From assembly GCA_022570795.1 (NCBI GenBank), contig JAKUDP010000028.1:496001-560000 (forward strand): 64,000 nucleotides of DNA. Direction: 5' to 3'. Positions 54,193-63,950 of the stretch are shown piece after piece. The first letter of the stretch is position 1. The number at the start of each line of letters is the position of its first letter. The stretch is from Sphaerulina vaccinii (taxonomy: Eukaryota; Ascomycota; Dothideomycetes; Mycosphaerellales; Mycosphaerellaceae). Under the pieces are notes generated by a model. It saw only the letters and a program-made list of their open reading frames with translations. It searched no databases and was not told the origin of the DNA. Both the position numbers and the translations under genes were made by a program.

Positions 54193-54549
54193 ATGACATC
54201 GACAGTAATCCGTATCACCAATCGAGCGAAGCACGACGAAGTAGTCTCCCGTTCCAAGCAGACACCAACAGTGCTGCACGTATCGAACTCAGCACTACCC
54301 ATCTGCAAAGCCTTCAGCCCGAGGTACGAACAGCTTGCGACTCAGCATGCCGCCAATGGAATCACTTTCGCCGAGATGGACTTCAGCACAGAGACGAGCT
54401 ATCTGTTCAAGTTCTCGCCAAACCAGCTTCCTGTGACTGTGGCCATGTACGGAGACCGCTGGGCCAAGACTGTGATGGGTGCAGGTATGCGAGATATTGA
54501 AGAAGCTATTGGCATAATGCTGGAGATTAAGAAAGAAGAGTCATTATGA
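54193..54549 (+). CDS. thioredoxin-fold protein with degenerate active site
   Basis: A single exon of 118 residues. The layout is that of a classical thioredoxin: a strand with TPTVLHVSN, the active-site helix, a strand with ITFAEMDFSTE, the cis-proline loop QLPVTVAMYGDRW and a final helix MRDIEEAIGIML. The position normally holding WCGPCK reads ALPICKAF, leaving only the second cysteine. Dithiol-disulfide exchange is therefore not expected, and the protein may act as a monothiol, a scaffold or a binding module. No targeting sequence is evident. The gene's stop lies only 11 bp upstream of the target duplication of the MITE. Confidence 0.75.
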   Translation: MTSTVIRITNRAKHDEVVSRSKQTPTVLHVSNSALPICKAFSPRYEQLATQHAANGITFAEMDFSTETSYLFKFSPNQLPVTVAMYGDRWAKTVMGAGMRDIEEAIGIMLEIKKEESL

Positions 54550-54560
54550 GCATGCCCGGG

Positions 54561-54568
54561 GTGCGAAA
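54561..54568 (+). repeat. left 8-bp target-site duplication
   Basis: GTGCGAAA, identical to 55010-55017. It fits the nTnnnnAn pattern known for hAT transposon insertions. Confidence 0.85.
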
Positions 54569-55009
54569 CAGTGACCTTGTTGGTGTGCTTACCAAGTGAT
54601 CGGAGGTCAATACTACACCAACCATCGAGAATCGACTGAGATACCAACCATTTGGTATGGTGACCAAGTCCCAAATAGGAAATTTGGCGACAGCGAGGTC
54701 TTAGATAGTCTTCTTTGCAAGAAGCTGGAGATATACTTCCCGAGGTTAACTTGTCGTATGCGATACCCTATTGTATATCGGCATCTAAGTCGGAGGACTG
54801 CTCTCATTCGAGGGTAGTGCCTCTATAAGCTACGTGGATCGCCTGTTCGTAGTATCTCCTCCTCTCAGATTGCCTCCCGCAAACGGGTTACTGCTGGTTA
54901 CCAGCGACGATGAGCTCAATACCAGGACCTAACGAGGTCAATACCACACCAACCAACCAACCGGTAATACCAACCATACCACCAATAACCGCCACCAACA
55001 AGGTCACTG
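54569..55009. mobile_element. hAT-type MITE (non-autonomous)
   Basis: A 441-bp element with perfect 17-bp terminal inverted repeats: CAGTGACCTTGTTGGTG at 54569-54585 and its complement at 54993-55009. It is flanked by a perfect 8-bp duplication (GTGCGAAA). The CAGTG...CACTG ends and the 8-bp target with T at position 2 and A at position 7 are hAT features. Inside, a 21-bp subterminal motif (AGGTCAATACTACACCAACC and its neighbour) occurs at 54604-54624 and, with one mismatch, at 54935-54955. ATACCAACCA also recurs near both ends. There is no transposase frame. The intact ends suggest a fairly recent insertion; the autonomous partner is not in this window. Confidence 0.85.
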
Positions 55010-55017
55010 GTGCGAAA
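55010..55017 (+). repeat. right 8-bp target-site duplication
   Basis: GTGCGAAA, the partner of 54561-54568. Confidence 0.85.
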
Positions 55018-55577
55018 TCCCTTCTCATACTCATATCCGGTGGCATATGGCGGGAGAATCAGTAGCGCGACACACTCCAGCACCGTTCGAGAGCCGTCGC
55101 TTCTGAGCGTTGTACACGCCTTTAAGGACTGTTGCAATGATGCTTTGAATGTCGAGTCCACGGATGCAATACAGCATAGCGAGTTTGATGTAGTGGCTAA
55201 GCAGTCAGAGACGCAATCCAATTTCGACCAAGAGCACAGTGTCGTAGACTATGACTAAGGAGGTCTTGTAGTATATGATTAAGTCCGCGCTGTAGTGTTT
55301 CGTGAATTGAATGGTGAGTAATGCACATCGCTCGCTCTCGCGCGAAGTGAAAGTCCGAAGAAGGCGTTTGAGGAGATCGTCATTGTCGATCCTTCTGATG
55401 TTTGTACGACGTGACTTTCTTCTACGCGACACTTCAGTGTTGTTCGATCCAATGCTTCTACATCAACGCTCTTCCATTTCTGCTCATCAGTCCGACCAGC
55501 AATCGTGGTAGCATTTCTGTGGTAAGACAGACTGCATAGACTTCCTTGGCGGACAAGGACAGGGATTGAGGTCAAGC
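55018..55577. other. promoter region of the MFS transporter
   Basis: No gene is visible between the MITE and the transporter ATG. The MITE therefore sits about 570 bp upstream of the transporter start and could affect its expression. Confidence 0.4.
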
Positions 55578-57117
55578 ATGGCGACAACCGCGCCAATCCC
55601 GAGCAAGAACCTGGAACATGAGAAACCACACACAGACACAGCGTCCGACGGCAAGCCAGAATCGTTTTCCAACAACGATATCGAGAAGCAGACCGACCAT
55701 GATACCGAACAAGATGAGCCACAGCGCTCAATAGCTCCTGCAGCGACACCTGCTCCTCCTTCTGGACCACCAGGAGGCCCAGTCCCCAATGGTGGCACGA
55801 AAGCATGGCTACAAGTACTTTCCAGCTGGATGCTCTTCTTCAATACTTGGTGAGTCAGGCCTTCGGCCTCTGGTTCTCACGGGATACGCTTACGTGATTT
55901 GCTAGGGGAATTCTGAATACATTTGGTGTGTATCAGACATACTATGAAAGTGGACAACTATTCGTGGAGACGTCGAGCAATATCTCATGGATCGGGGCAA
56001 TCCAGGCCTTCATGGTCCTGATGACTGGCGCATTCGTGGGTCCCATCTATGACCGGGGGCATTTCAGAGCTCTGTTGGTTGTGGGCTCCTTCCTGATCGT
56101 GTTCGGACATATGATGCTTAGTCTTTGTACGGAATTCTGGCAATGCCTTCTTGCTCAGGGCTTCACGATCGGTATCGGAGCTGGTTGTCTCTTCGTGCCT
56201 TCTGTGGCCATATTGCCAACTTACTTTTCGACGAGAATTGGTCTGGCTATTGGTTTGGCTGCCAGTGGTTCCTCGATGGGTGGTATCATATACCCTATCA
56301 TGTTTTATCGTCTCATCAATGCCGAGAGCCTTGGATTTGGTTGGTCAGTAAGGATCCTGGGCTTTACTACTCTGGCTACGCTGCTCCTCCCGATCTTCCT
56401 GATGCAGCAAAGAGTTAAGCCACCAAGACCTCGATCTCTGGTTGACTGGACAGCGTTCACAGATGTTCCGTACATGATTTTCGTGTTCGGATGTACGATA
56501 GGCTTCATCGGGCTCTACGTCGGCTTCTTCTACATCTCCTTCTACGGACAGCAGAAAGGCTACACCAGCGAAAGCCTCTCGTTCTACTTGGTGCCCATAT
56601 TGAACGCGGGCTCAGTCTTCGGCAGAGTGCTTCCGAACATCTTGAGTGATAAGATTGGTCCATTGAACGTGATCACACCAGGTCAGTACCAATTGAAAGG
56701 TTCAAAGCTCGGCAGTGCTAACATGCCACAGGATCAATCGTCGTCGGTATCGTACTCCTATGTCTGCTTGCTGCTCGCAAGGCGGGAGGAATGGTCGTGG
56801 AGGCTCTTTTCTTCGGCTTCTTCTCTGGCATCTTCATCGCGCTTCCTCCTGTCCTCTTCGTGGCACTCACGAAGGACAAGAGCAAAGTCGGCACCAGAAT
56901 CGGTATGGGCTTTGCGATTGTCGGACTCGGAGTGCTCGCTGGCGGGCCTGGCGGTGGCGCTATCCTGGGTACGAGTAGCTCAGGTTCTGCTTTGGCAGAT
57001 GAGTCCTTAAACTGGACAGGCACTTGGGTATATGCTGGCGTCACTACTGTGGCCGCTGGCATTGTGTTCGCGGTTGTCAGAGTGATGAAGGGCGGCTTGA
57101 AATTGGCGAAGGTCTAA
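55578..57117 (+). CDS. MFS transporter, monocarboxylate-transporter type
   Basis: Exons 55578-55849, 55906-56681 and 56732-57117 (introns 56 and 50 nt) give 477 residues. The start MATTAPIPSKNLEHEKP is followed by about 70 hydrophilic residues and a Pro/Gly-rich PPSGPPGGPVPNGGTKAWLQ block just before helix 1. Twelve hydrophobic helices follow. SWIGAIQAFM and GPIYDRGHFRALLVVG (the loop 2-3 motif with D-R-G), the YFSTRIGLAIGLAASGSSMG block and FGRVLPNILSDKIGP are typical of the fungal MCT/SLC16-like MFS family. Such proteins move monocarboxylates or other small acids, nicotinate analogues or secondary metabolites; the substrate is unknown. No biosynthetic gene lies next to it. Confidence 0.92.
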
Positions 57118-60100
57118 CAAACATCAACAGATACTCACAAGTGTACAGCAGATTTCAATGGACAGCTTCTACATTGCAATGCTCGCGGAGCTCCACCATC
57201 TCAGCACAAGACATCTTCCTTGCTGACAGCACAGTCACTGCTCGCTGCTGGGATCGATCAAGATCAACCGCAGTATTGAGCTCTTCGCCTGGTACGACTT
57301 GATCTGCTGCCATTTGCTCGCTCTGTATGTGCTTGGCCGGGCACGTTAGGGCATGCCACGATTGATCAACAATGATGTACAACAAGATTCAAGCCGGCGT
57401 CAACATCGCGCCGAGAGATCGTCGCTCTAAAGCCACGTGCAGAATGCGGTTCGTACGAAAACCACGTTCTCGTTGATCGACACATTCGATACCAAGCAGT
57501 GCGTAGAGTGGATCAAGCAATCAGAGATGTGCAATGCTTCGTATTTCTCCTCATCCTTCGGAAACAAAGGAATGAGGGCAGACTACTTTCCTCCATCTCT
57601 ACGATGGGCATCGCGATGTTGTCCCGTCTGTTGCATACTACTCACTTGTCGACGATACCACTCACTGTCAAGATGGTATAGTGAATCAAACTCACAATAA
57701 TGGAGGGGTTACAGTGCAGGCTGACAACACAAGCCGTGATGCAGCCCTACAGCAAGGCCAATCCCATGTCGAGACCTGCAGTAAGGTTGGACGACATGGC
57801 TTATGGCGCTTCTTCCCTGACCGTGGCATCGGGTCTCGATCCTCCATCGAAGCAACTAAGAAGCATGGACGTGACTGTGATTCCATATCATACCTGATCT
57901 TGAGACGACCTCGAAGCAGATTGCATGAACGCTGTTGGGCGCAAGTTACACAGTGTTGGTGGCTTGTCCTAGCAAGCATTCGAGACACTCGCGTCGAAGC
58001 AGGTACGTATCCCGACCGGTGAGGGACCCCAGCAGTGTCTCGCAGAAGCTCGGCTCCTTTCAGCATCCTGGTGGGAGGCCGCTCTGTGTGGAGCAGTCAC
58101 ACGCATGACGCCTCCAGCCGCCCGGCATACCGCTGCCATAAGAATGTGGCTTCTCGGGTACCATGTTCCTGAGACGATGCTTGTTACATCGATGCTCTCC
58201 GTTGATGAGAAGAAGAGTGGTAGCACAGTATGAGGACTGCCGAGTAAAGGCAAGCAAGACGACTCAAGACTTGCACATGGGACTTTGCGCCATCTCATAT
58301 CATGCCGGTGTCAGACTGTAAGCAGTCTCCACGACTGCCCACTCAGAAGTGACAAGAGATAGACATCGAAACGGAAGTGATGTGCCGCTTGTCACCCACG
58401 TGCGTGACAGTAGTATCTCTGGCTGCCGGAACCAAAGTATCGGGGCATGAACATCAAATGAACATGCAACATTGGAAGTTGCCTCGAGGAAGATGGTTTG
58501 AAGAAGTGATTGGACCACGATAGAGGTTCGCAAATCACTCGTCTGCAGGTAGAAGGAGATCTCAATTGACAACAGGCGTGTTCCATGATCTTACTATCCG
58601 TGTCCGGAGAGAATTTGACCCGGGCTTACATACCATTTCCTGCCATTTTCTGGCAGTGTTCGACGAGAACCTATGGTCGCGTGAAGCAATACGATAGGAG
58701 CCGTTGTTTCGTTGTGCGAGTGTCGATCTCCCACGCAGGATTGCCATGCGGAAGTCCTTCTTGCGAAATGATCGACTTCTTGCTGACCGTAAAGCATATT
58801 CTGTTTGGCCGAGTTGTGGGAGTGCAAATGTTTTTCAACCCCAGCAGCGGCCTCTGGCAAGCCCTAGGATATGATAGTGGGCACCGTGGCGTGCAGATAG
58901 ATCACCGGGTGCAGCATGCCGCAGATTGAGGCATAATGCTTCCCATGTCGCACAGCAAGGTGTCAATGGAGAGAATGGTATCAGATGTCCAGTGACACCA
59001 TGATTGAGGCCGGTTCGACATTCATATCATCTTTTCGGGGTCGCCATCATGACGAGGGACAAGGTGTGGAGAAGAAGTCGGAGGGCCCGACTTGCACACA
59101 GCCACGAAAGAAGCTTCCGAAGGACCCATGCCCTCGTGGCTTCGCGTATCCGCATCTGGTTGGCGCCCTGTTCTCAATCGGAACTCTGTTTGCTGACATG
59201 AGATGTGAAGATCCACGAACAATGACGATCAACTCATCGTTATCTTGCGCTGAGCAACAACATTTGATGCTAGTGACAAGTACCAGAGGTATCGCGATCG
59301 CGCATCTACCATACTCATCTCCGTTGGCTCAGGGCTACGATTGACAACGATACGTGCGTACTGCTCTTTATTCGAGATTCGCTAGCGCAAACCGAGAACA
59401 TCATCAGAGCAGAATGGACCAGAAATCTCCGACTTGCTAATGACCTCCTATGGTGATGAATTTCTTGTGCTTCAACAAGCTTCTGTGATACAGACAAGTT
59501 GAGTTGTACCGTAATTATTGCAATTCGGCGCCGGAGCATTATCGAATAGCACATGCTGCTTCACCAGTAGTCGCCCTACCCGTGGATCCTTCAACAATCC
59601 TGCGGGATGCACATTCACTTGCGAATGCTACCAGCATCGTGATTGGGTACAGACCCACTTCAAGACTTGTCCTCACCGGTGCTCGGATGCAGGTCTTGAA
59701 TTCATTTACTTTGCGGAGACCACATGCCTTTTGGAGTAGGCAGCCAAGATCGCAGAGCAAGGCATACATCTTGCATGGGTCGGTCAAGAATCGCATCGCA
59801 GATGGCTGGCCCATTGCATGGAATGTTGTGACATCGAAAGCCTACCGCAACAACCTTCGCAACATTCGGTGAAAGGATTCGCTTGTACCCATACCAACTG
59901 CATGAAAGAGGTCGGTCTAACGATAAGTAGCGAAAGGTGGAGTGGTGTCCCCTGCCATCGAGGCTCAAAGGGGGAACGCGCGGTCCCAAAGTTAGATTTC
60001 TGGCAAACCTCCACCGCTCTGCGCCTCTTCTCCCGCACGAGACGATGTGCATCGCACAAGACAATGACGGGTATGCCGAGCTCTGGCGAATCAACTGGCA

Positions 60101-60966
60101 TAGCGAAGCCCGATAGCATGGCCCTCCATCATGTCTGCGGACATTGGTGTGGAGCGGTGCAACCATGCTTGCTCAAGCACGTAACGCGTCGTGAGCCCTA
60201 TGCCCTTATTCATACAGATTCGGAGCCGGCAAGGGCTGGCTTCTGAAAGCTTTCACGATCTTGTTGGCATGGGGTCGCACTCTGTTGCGAGAGAAAGCAG
60301 CTCTCGCAGTCTTAGGTTCGTCGGCAACCCGCATTCTTGGTGTCGCAGAGTGGAATCCCAGGCTCACCGTCTGGCGGCCTCACCTGCCATCATGGCGTAG
60401 CAGGCATATCGTGGTAACTCGGGTGCCACTGCGCGTGGTCCGGCTAGGCCAACTCAAACGGAGACGTGTGGCACTGATGTTTGGCTCTCTTTCATGCGGA
60501 TTCTCCGTGCTCTCCATGCTAGCCTGCAGGGGCTCTAGTGGCAGAGGTAAGCCCTCTGTATGTTTATGCATCCTCCACTGCCCGCCATAGCTTGTAAGGC
60601 AGACAAGGATTCGGCACACGCGTGGCTCGTGCTGCGCATGCTTCTGATCTAGGGACCGTGCGATAATCTTATACATAGCCCTCTGGCTTCGCCTCTCAAT
60701 GCATAGTGCGTCTAATTCAAGCTCTTGTATTCCGTCAGCACTTTCTGTTGACCTGTCTACTACCACAACGCAACGCATCCTACTCCTACAACTACAAGAC
60801 TCGCCCTGCCGACATCAGGTACCCGACGATCCTTTACAAGCCTCGGTGCCGCTGCCCAGAACATTTCGATCGATTTGCTTGCGCCATACACCAACACCAA
60901 GAAGCATTGCGTGAAAGTCAAGTTGTACAACTAGTAAAAGATTTTATCGATCAGCACAACAAGTGT
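57118..60966. other. 3.8 kb without a recognisable gene
   Basis: This is the longest gene-free stretch in the window. Overlapping open frames of up to 154 codons on opposite strands (for example 59702-60166 minus and 59818-60246 plus) are not protein-like. Base composition is similar to the flanks, so there is no sign of RIP-mutated AT-rich repeats. The last few hundred bases are probably the promoter and long leader of the zinc-finger gene. I recognised no tRNA or other RNA gene. Confidence 0.4.
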
Positions 60967-61092
60967 ATGACCTGCTCGTCCTGCCAATTGTGGCTTACCT
61001 GTCCCCAATCGCTGACCAACGATCAGTCTGCACTCAGTCACAACAACAACATCATCGACAACAGCTCTTACTGGATGTTGTGTGCAGTGTAG
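60967..61092 (+). CDS. possible upstream ORF of the zinc-finger gene
   Basis: A 41-codon frame with four cysteines at its start (MTCSSCQLWLTC). It stops with TAG exactly three bases before the ATG of the zinc-finger gene (TAG-ACC-ATG). If it lies in the leader it would restrict ribosome access to the main ATG. Alternatively it is only leader sequence, or part of an upstream exon not resolved here. Confidence 0.35.
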   Translation: MTCSSCQLWLTCPQSLTNDQSALSHNNNIIDNSSYWMLCAV

Positions 61093-61095
61093 ACC

Positions 61096-63319
61096 ATGGC
61101 ATCATACGCAGAGTACTCTGCACAGACCATGGCATCGAACGACTTCACACTATACCCAGATCCAGAGAGTTGGAATCAGGAACAATCCTATCTTCCTACG
61201 TCCACATACGCAGAACAGCCTTACCTGAGCGCAGCGACAACATTCGGCTCCTTCCCAGCGCAAACGAGCTTCGCACACCAACACTACAGCGACTTTCGCT
61301 TCGATCACACAGCTGAACAAGCCAATGATCGCTTCCACTCACCTGCACAATCGACTTCACACTCACTCGATCACCACAATCCACCTCAGTTCTCTGCCAC
61401 TTCCGACTCTGGACACAGCACCATATCGTCAGCGATGGGATCTCCATCAGCACAAGCTCAGCCCAGCGAATGGAACCACCACCTCAGCCTCTTTCCCAAC
61501 ATTGTGCAGCACAGCGACAGCGGTGTCTTTGCAGCGACCAGCTTCGAATACGAAACTATTCCGGTAACCGACAAGGGTTGTGTTGGTGAGTTCTCGAATA
61601 TTTCCTCTTCTCAGCAGCTGCAGTCAGTTGTGTCTCCCGATGTCCCTGTTCTTTCCACTGCCGAAGCCCAAAGTTTGGCCCAGACCACCTTTCGGTCGCC
61701 AACAACGCCGGCCTCAGCCACATCGTCGGCGAACGCGATCGAGCGAAACCGCAGCAGCTTCAGCAATGCCACAAACTCGTCAACAACACAGAGTCACGCA
61801 AATGGCCGTCGTTTTCACACCACAACACCATCACCTTTCTTTTCTCAGTCTAGCGGTTATTTCGTACCTCCTCTTGAGTCTTCTTGTCCGTCTTCTCCTA
61901 CTTCACGCAACATTTCTTATTCTCTTTCTTTCTATCAGCATTCGTATCAGTGGCATGATCTGGTGCATTAGCTAACAAAGCGACCCAGACCCATCGCTGA
62001 TACAACCATTCTCACCATCTGATATGGGCACTCAATTCGCTCAGTCGATGGCTCCGGTGCACTCACCTCACCCAATGGCATACCACAGTATGTCTCCGGT
62101 GCCATCGCGAATGTCATTACACGACGATCGATCAGCATCAGCAAAGCCACAATCTCCATATCAGACATGGCAACCATATCCACAGCAGCAGCAAAGCGGG
62201 AGAAGACCGTCTGTCTCTTCTGTGCACTCGCGACATAGCCAGAATTCGCACTCCTCAGAAGACTCGAACAAAGGCCTATGCCCGATCGCAACCTGTGGCA
62301 GACATGTCAAGGACCTCAAGGCGCATATGCTCACGCACCAGCAAGAGCGTCCTGAGAAGTGCCCGATCCCAACTTGCGAATACCACATCAAAGGCTTCGC
62401 TCGCAAGTATGACAAGAACCGACATACTTTGACGCATTACAAAGGCACAATGGTGTGTGGGTTCTGTCCTGGAAGTGGAAGTGCAGCAGAGAAGAGCTTC
62501 AATCGAGCCGATGTCTTCAAGAGACATCTGACATCGGTTCATGGTGTCGAGCAGACACCACCCAATGCGCGAAGAAAGAGTCCGACAGGCACTAAGAAGG
62601 CCAATAGTGGAGTCGAAGTATCTGGCATGTGCTCCACATGCGGTAACACATTCGCCAATGCTCAGGACTTTTACGAGCATCTCGATGATTGTGTGTTGCG
62701 CGTGGTACAGCAAGCTGAACCCAGCGAAGCGAACAACGAGAAGTTGTTGTCCGAGATCTCGCAGGACAAGGATTGCCAGCAGACTTTGGAGAAGCATCAT
62801 CTTCCCACTGAAGTCGATCTCACTGCATCGACTGATTACGATCAGGATGAGGAGATGGAAGAAGATGGCGAGGAAGATGACGCAAATGACGGCACATACG
62901 GCAAGCGAAAGACCGGCAAGCGTGTGGGCAAGAATGGTGCCATCCTTAAGCCAGGCCAGAAGAAAGGTCTCACATTGTCGAAGAATGGTGTGCCTCTAGC
63001 TGGATCCATGACTGGGCAAGGCTCCAAGCGAAGAAAGAACTATCCACTGTCATGGGGCGCAGCTCCAGACAAGATGAAGATGAAGAAGCGTGTGCTCTGC
63101 GTATTCGATGGCCCAAGAAGGCTATGGAAAGACGATATGATGCTTGACGCAGAGCATGAAGTCAGAATCCCACTGAATGCAGATGATGCTCGTGGTCCGT
63201 ACGTCACAGACCTGGATGTCTTGACGTTACGAAGAGCAGAAGGTGTCTTGAACGCTACCGAGGAAGAGAAGGGGCCATGGCAGGATGAGGAAGAGCTCCA
63301 ACGCCTGATGGAATCCTAG
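61096..63319 (+). CDS. C2H2 zinc-finger transcription factor
   Basis: The first part, open from the ATG at 61096, encodes a Ser/Gln/His-rich segment (MASYAEYSAQTMASND onwards). The second part, open from about 61976 to the stop at 63319, is in another frame and carries the fingers, so at least one intron lies between about 61580 and 61990. I could not fix its donor; a likely acceptor is CGACCCAG at 61988. Fingers: CPIATCGRHVKDLKAHMLTH, CPIPTCEYHIKGFARKYDKN with HTLTH, CGFCPGSGS with FKRHLTSVH, and an atypical CSTC...EHLDDC. A DEEMEEDGEEDD acidic block and a basic KRKTGKRVGK patch follow, then a conserved tail (KKRVLCVFDGPRRLWKDDMM). It is a DNA-binding regulator of unknown targets. The start region holds a tandem ACCATGGCATC and a 14-bp palindrome. 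Confidence 0.8.
61108..61121. repeat. 14-bp perfect palindrome in the start region
   Basis: GCAGAGTACTCTGC begins 12 bases downstream of the A of the start codon, between two copies of ACCATGGCATC (61093-61103 and 61126-61136). It could fold as a short hairpin in the mRNA or be a dimeric protein site; it may also be chance within codons. Confidence 0.5.
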
Positions 63320-63756
63320 ATGACGCTTCGGCGGAAGCGTGTATTTGTACTCGTGTGTCATCGCTTTGGTGATACCAGACAGCCAGCCAGCTATTAGCGG
63401 CTTGGGATGATGAGTTTACGACAGCGCGAAGAGATATCCAGCTCAGAGTATGAGTAGCATTAGTACTAGTTTCGACAGAATAGAGCGGTGCAGGGCACTG
63501 AAAGTTCTTTCAGGTACCAATATATCAAGTTGCCGGCGTGGTGGCAATCTCCTGCCCCAGCTTTCACGGGGTCCCCATCAATATTTGAATAAGATATACA
63601 AATCTGCAGTTGTGCCAAGAAATCCAAAGTGAAAAAACTCAACCGCACTTCAACACTTCAACATAACATAACATCAACGTATACCTACGACGTAGAAGCA
63701 AAAGAACATGACCCCAAAACAGGACATAGAAGAACTGGTAGCTCCGAGCTAAAAGC
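63320..63756. other. 3' flank of zinc-finger gene
   Basis: No gene is visible. A short stem (TTGCCGGCGTGGTGGCAA) and a second one (CCCCAGCTTTCACGGGG) sit side by side near 63531-63573. They may be transcript 3'-end structures; I make no further claim. Confidence 0.35.
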
Positions 63757-63763
63757 AAAAAAA
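63757..63763 (-). terminator. T7 run, Pol III-type terminator
   Basis: Seven consecutive T on the minus strand, 13 bases downstream of the predicted tRNA 3' end. This is the expected RNA polymerase III stop and supports transcription of the interrupted tRNA as a Pol III gene. Confidence 0.7.
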
Positions 63764-63789
63764 GAATCACTGATTGAGGTCCGCCTGGG

Positions 63790-63844
63790 CTGAAGAACTG
63801 TTAGTATATGCTTTACACGCTAGCCGATGTTTGTATTCACTTAC
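63790..63844 (-). other. spliceosomal-type intron in tRNA T arm
   Basis: 55 nt: donor GTAAGTGAATAC, perfect TACTAAC branch site, short pyrimidine tract and acceptor GTTCTTCAG. The branch A is about 11 nt from the acceptor. Length and signals match the protein-gene introns of this window. Removal joins TTCGATC to CCCAG and closes the T stem. Confidence 0.75.
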
Positions 63845-63896
63845 GATCGAACCCAGAATCTCCTGATCGCAATTGAAGTCGTAGTCAGACGCCTTA

Positions 63897-63950
63897 CTCG
63901 AAGGCCGTTAGTCGTGGTTCGAAGGAATCATGGTGATTGTAATGTCTTAC
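63897..63950 (-). other. spliceosomal-type intron in tRNA D loop
   Basis: 54 nt: donor GTAAGACATTAC, branch site GACTAACGG and acceptor CCTTCGAG. The branch A is about 11 nt from the acceptor. Removal joins AATGG to TAAGGC and makes a normal D loop with the GG pair at positions 18-19. It does not resemble the introner-like family. Confidence 0.72.

Noticed and set aside
59702..60246. Overlapping 154-codon (minus) and 142-codon (plus) open frames
   Set aside because: They lie on opposite strands over the same bases, have unnatural Cys/Trp/Arg-heavy composition, no domain and no supporting promoter; probably chance frames in balanced-GC DNA.
61945..61980. Short intron GTATCA...ACAAAG in the zinc-finger gene
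   Set aside because: It would keep frame but is only about 37 nt, shorter than any other intron here, and its CTAAC lies too close to the acceptor.
63466..63648. Side-by-side stems near 63531-63573 as a possible structured RNA
   Set aside because: Both stems are short and could arise by chance; no snoRNA or snRNA boxes are visible.
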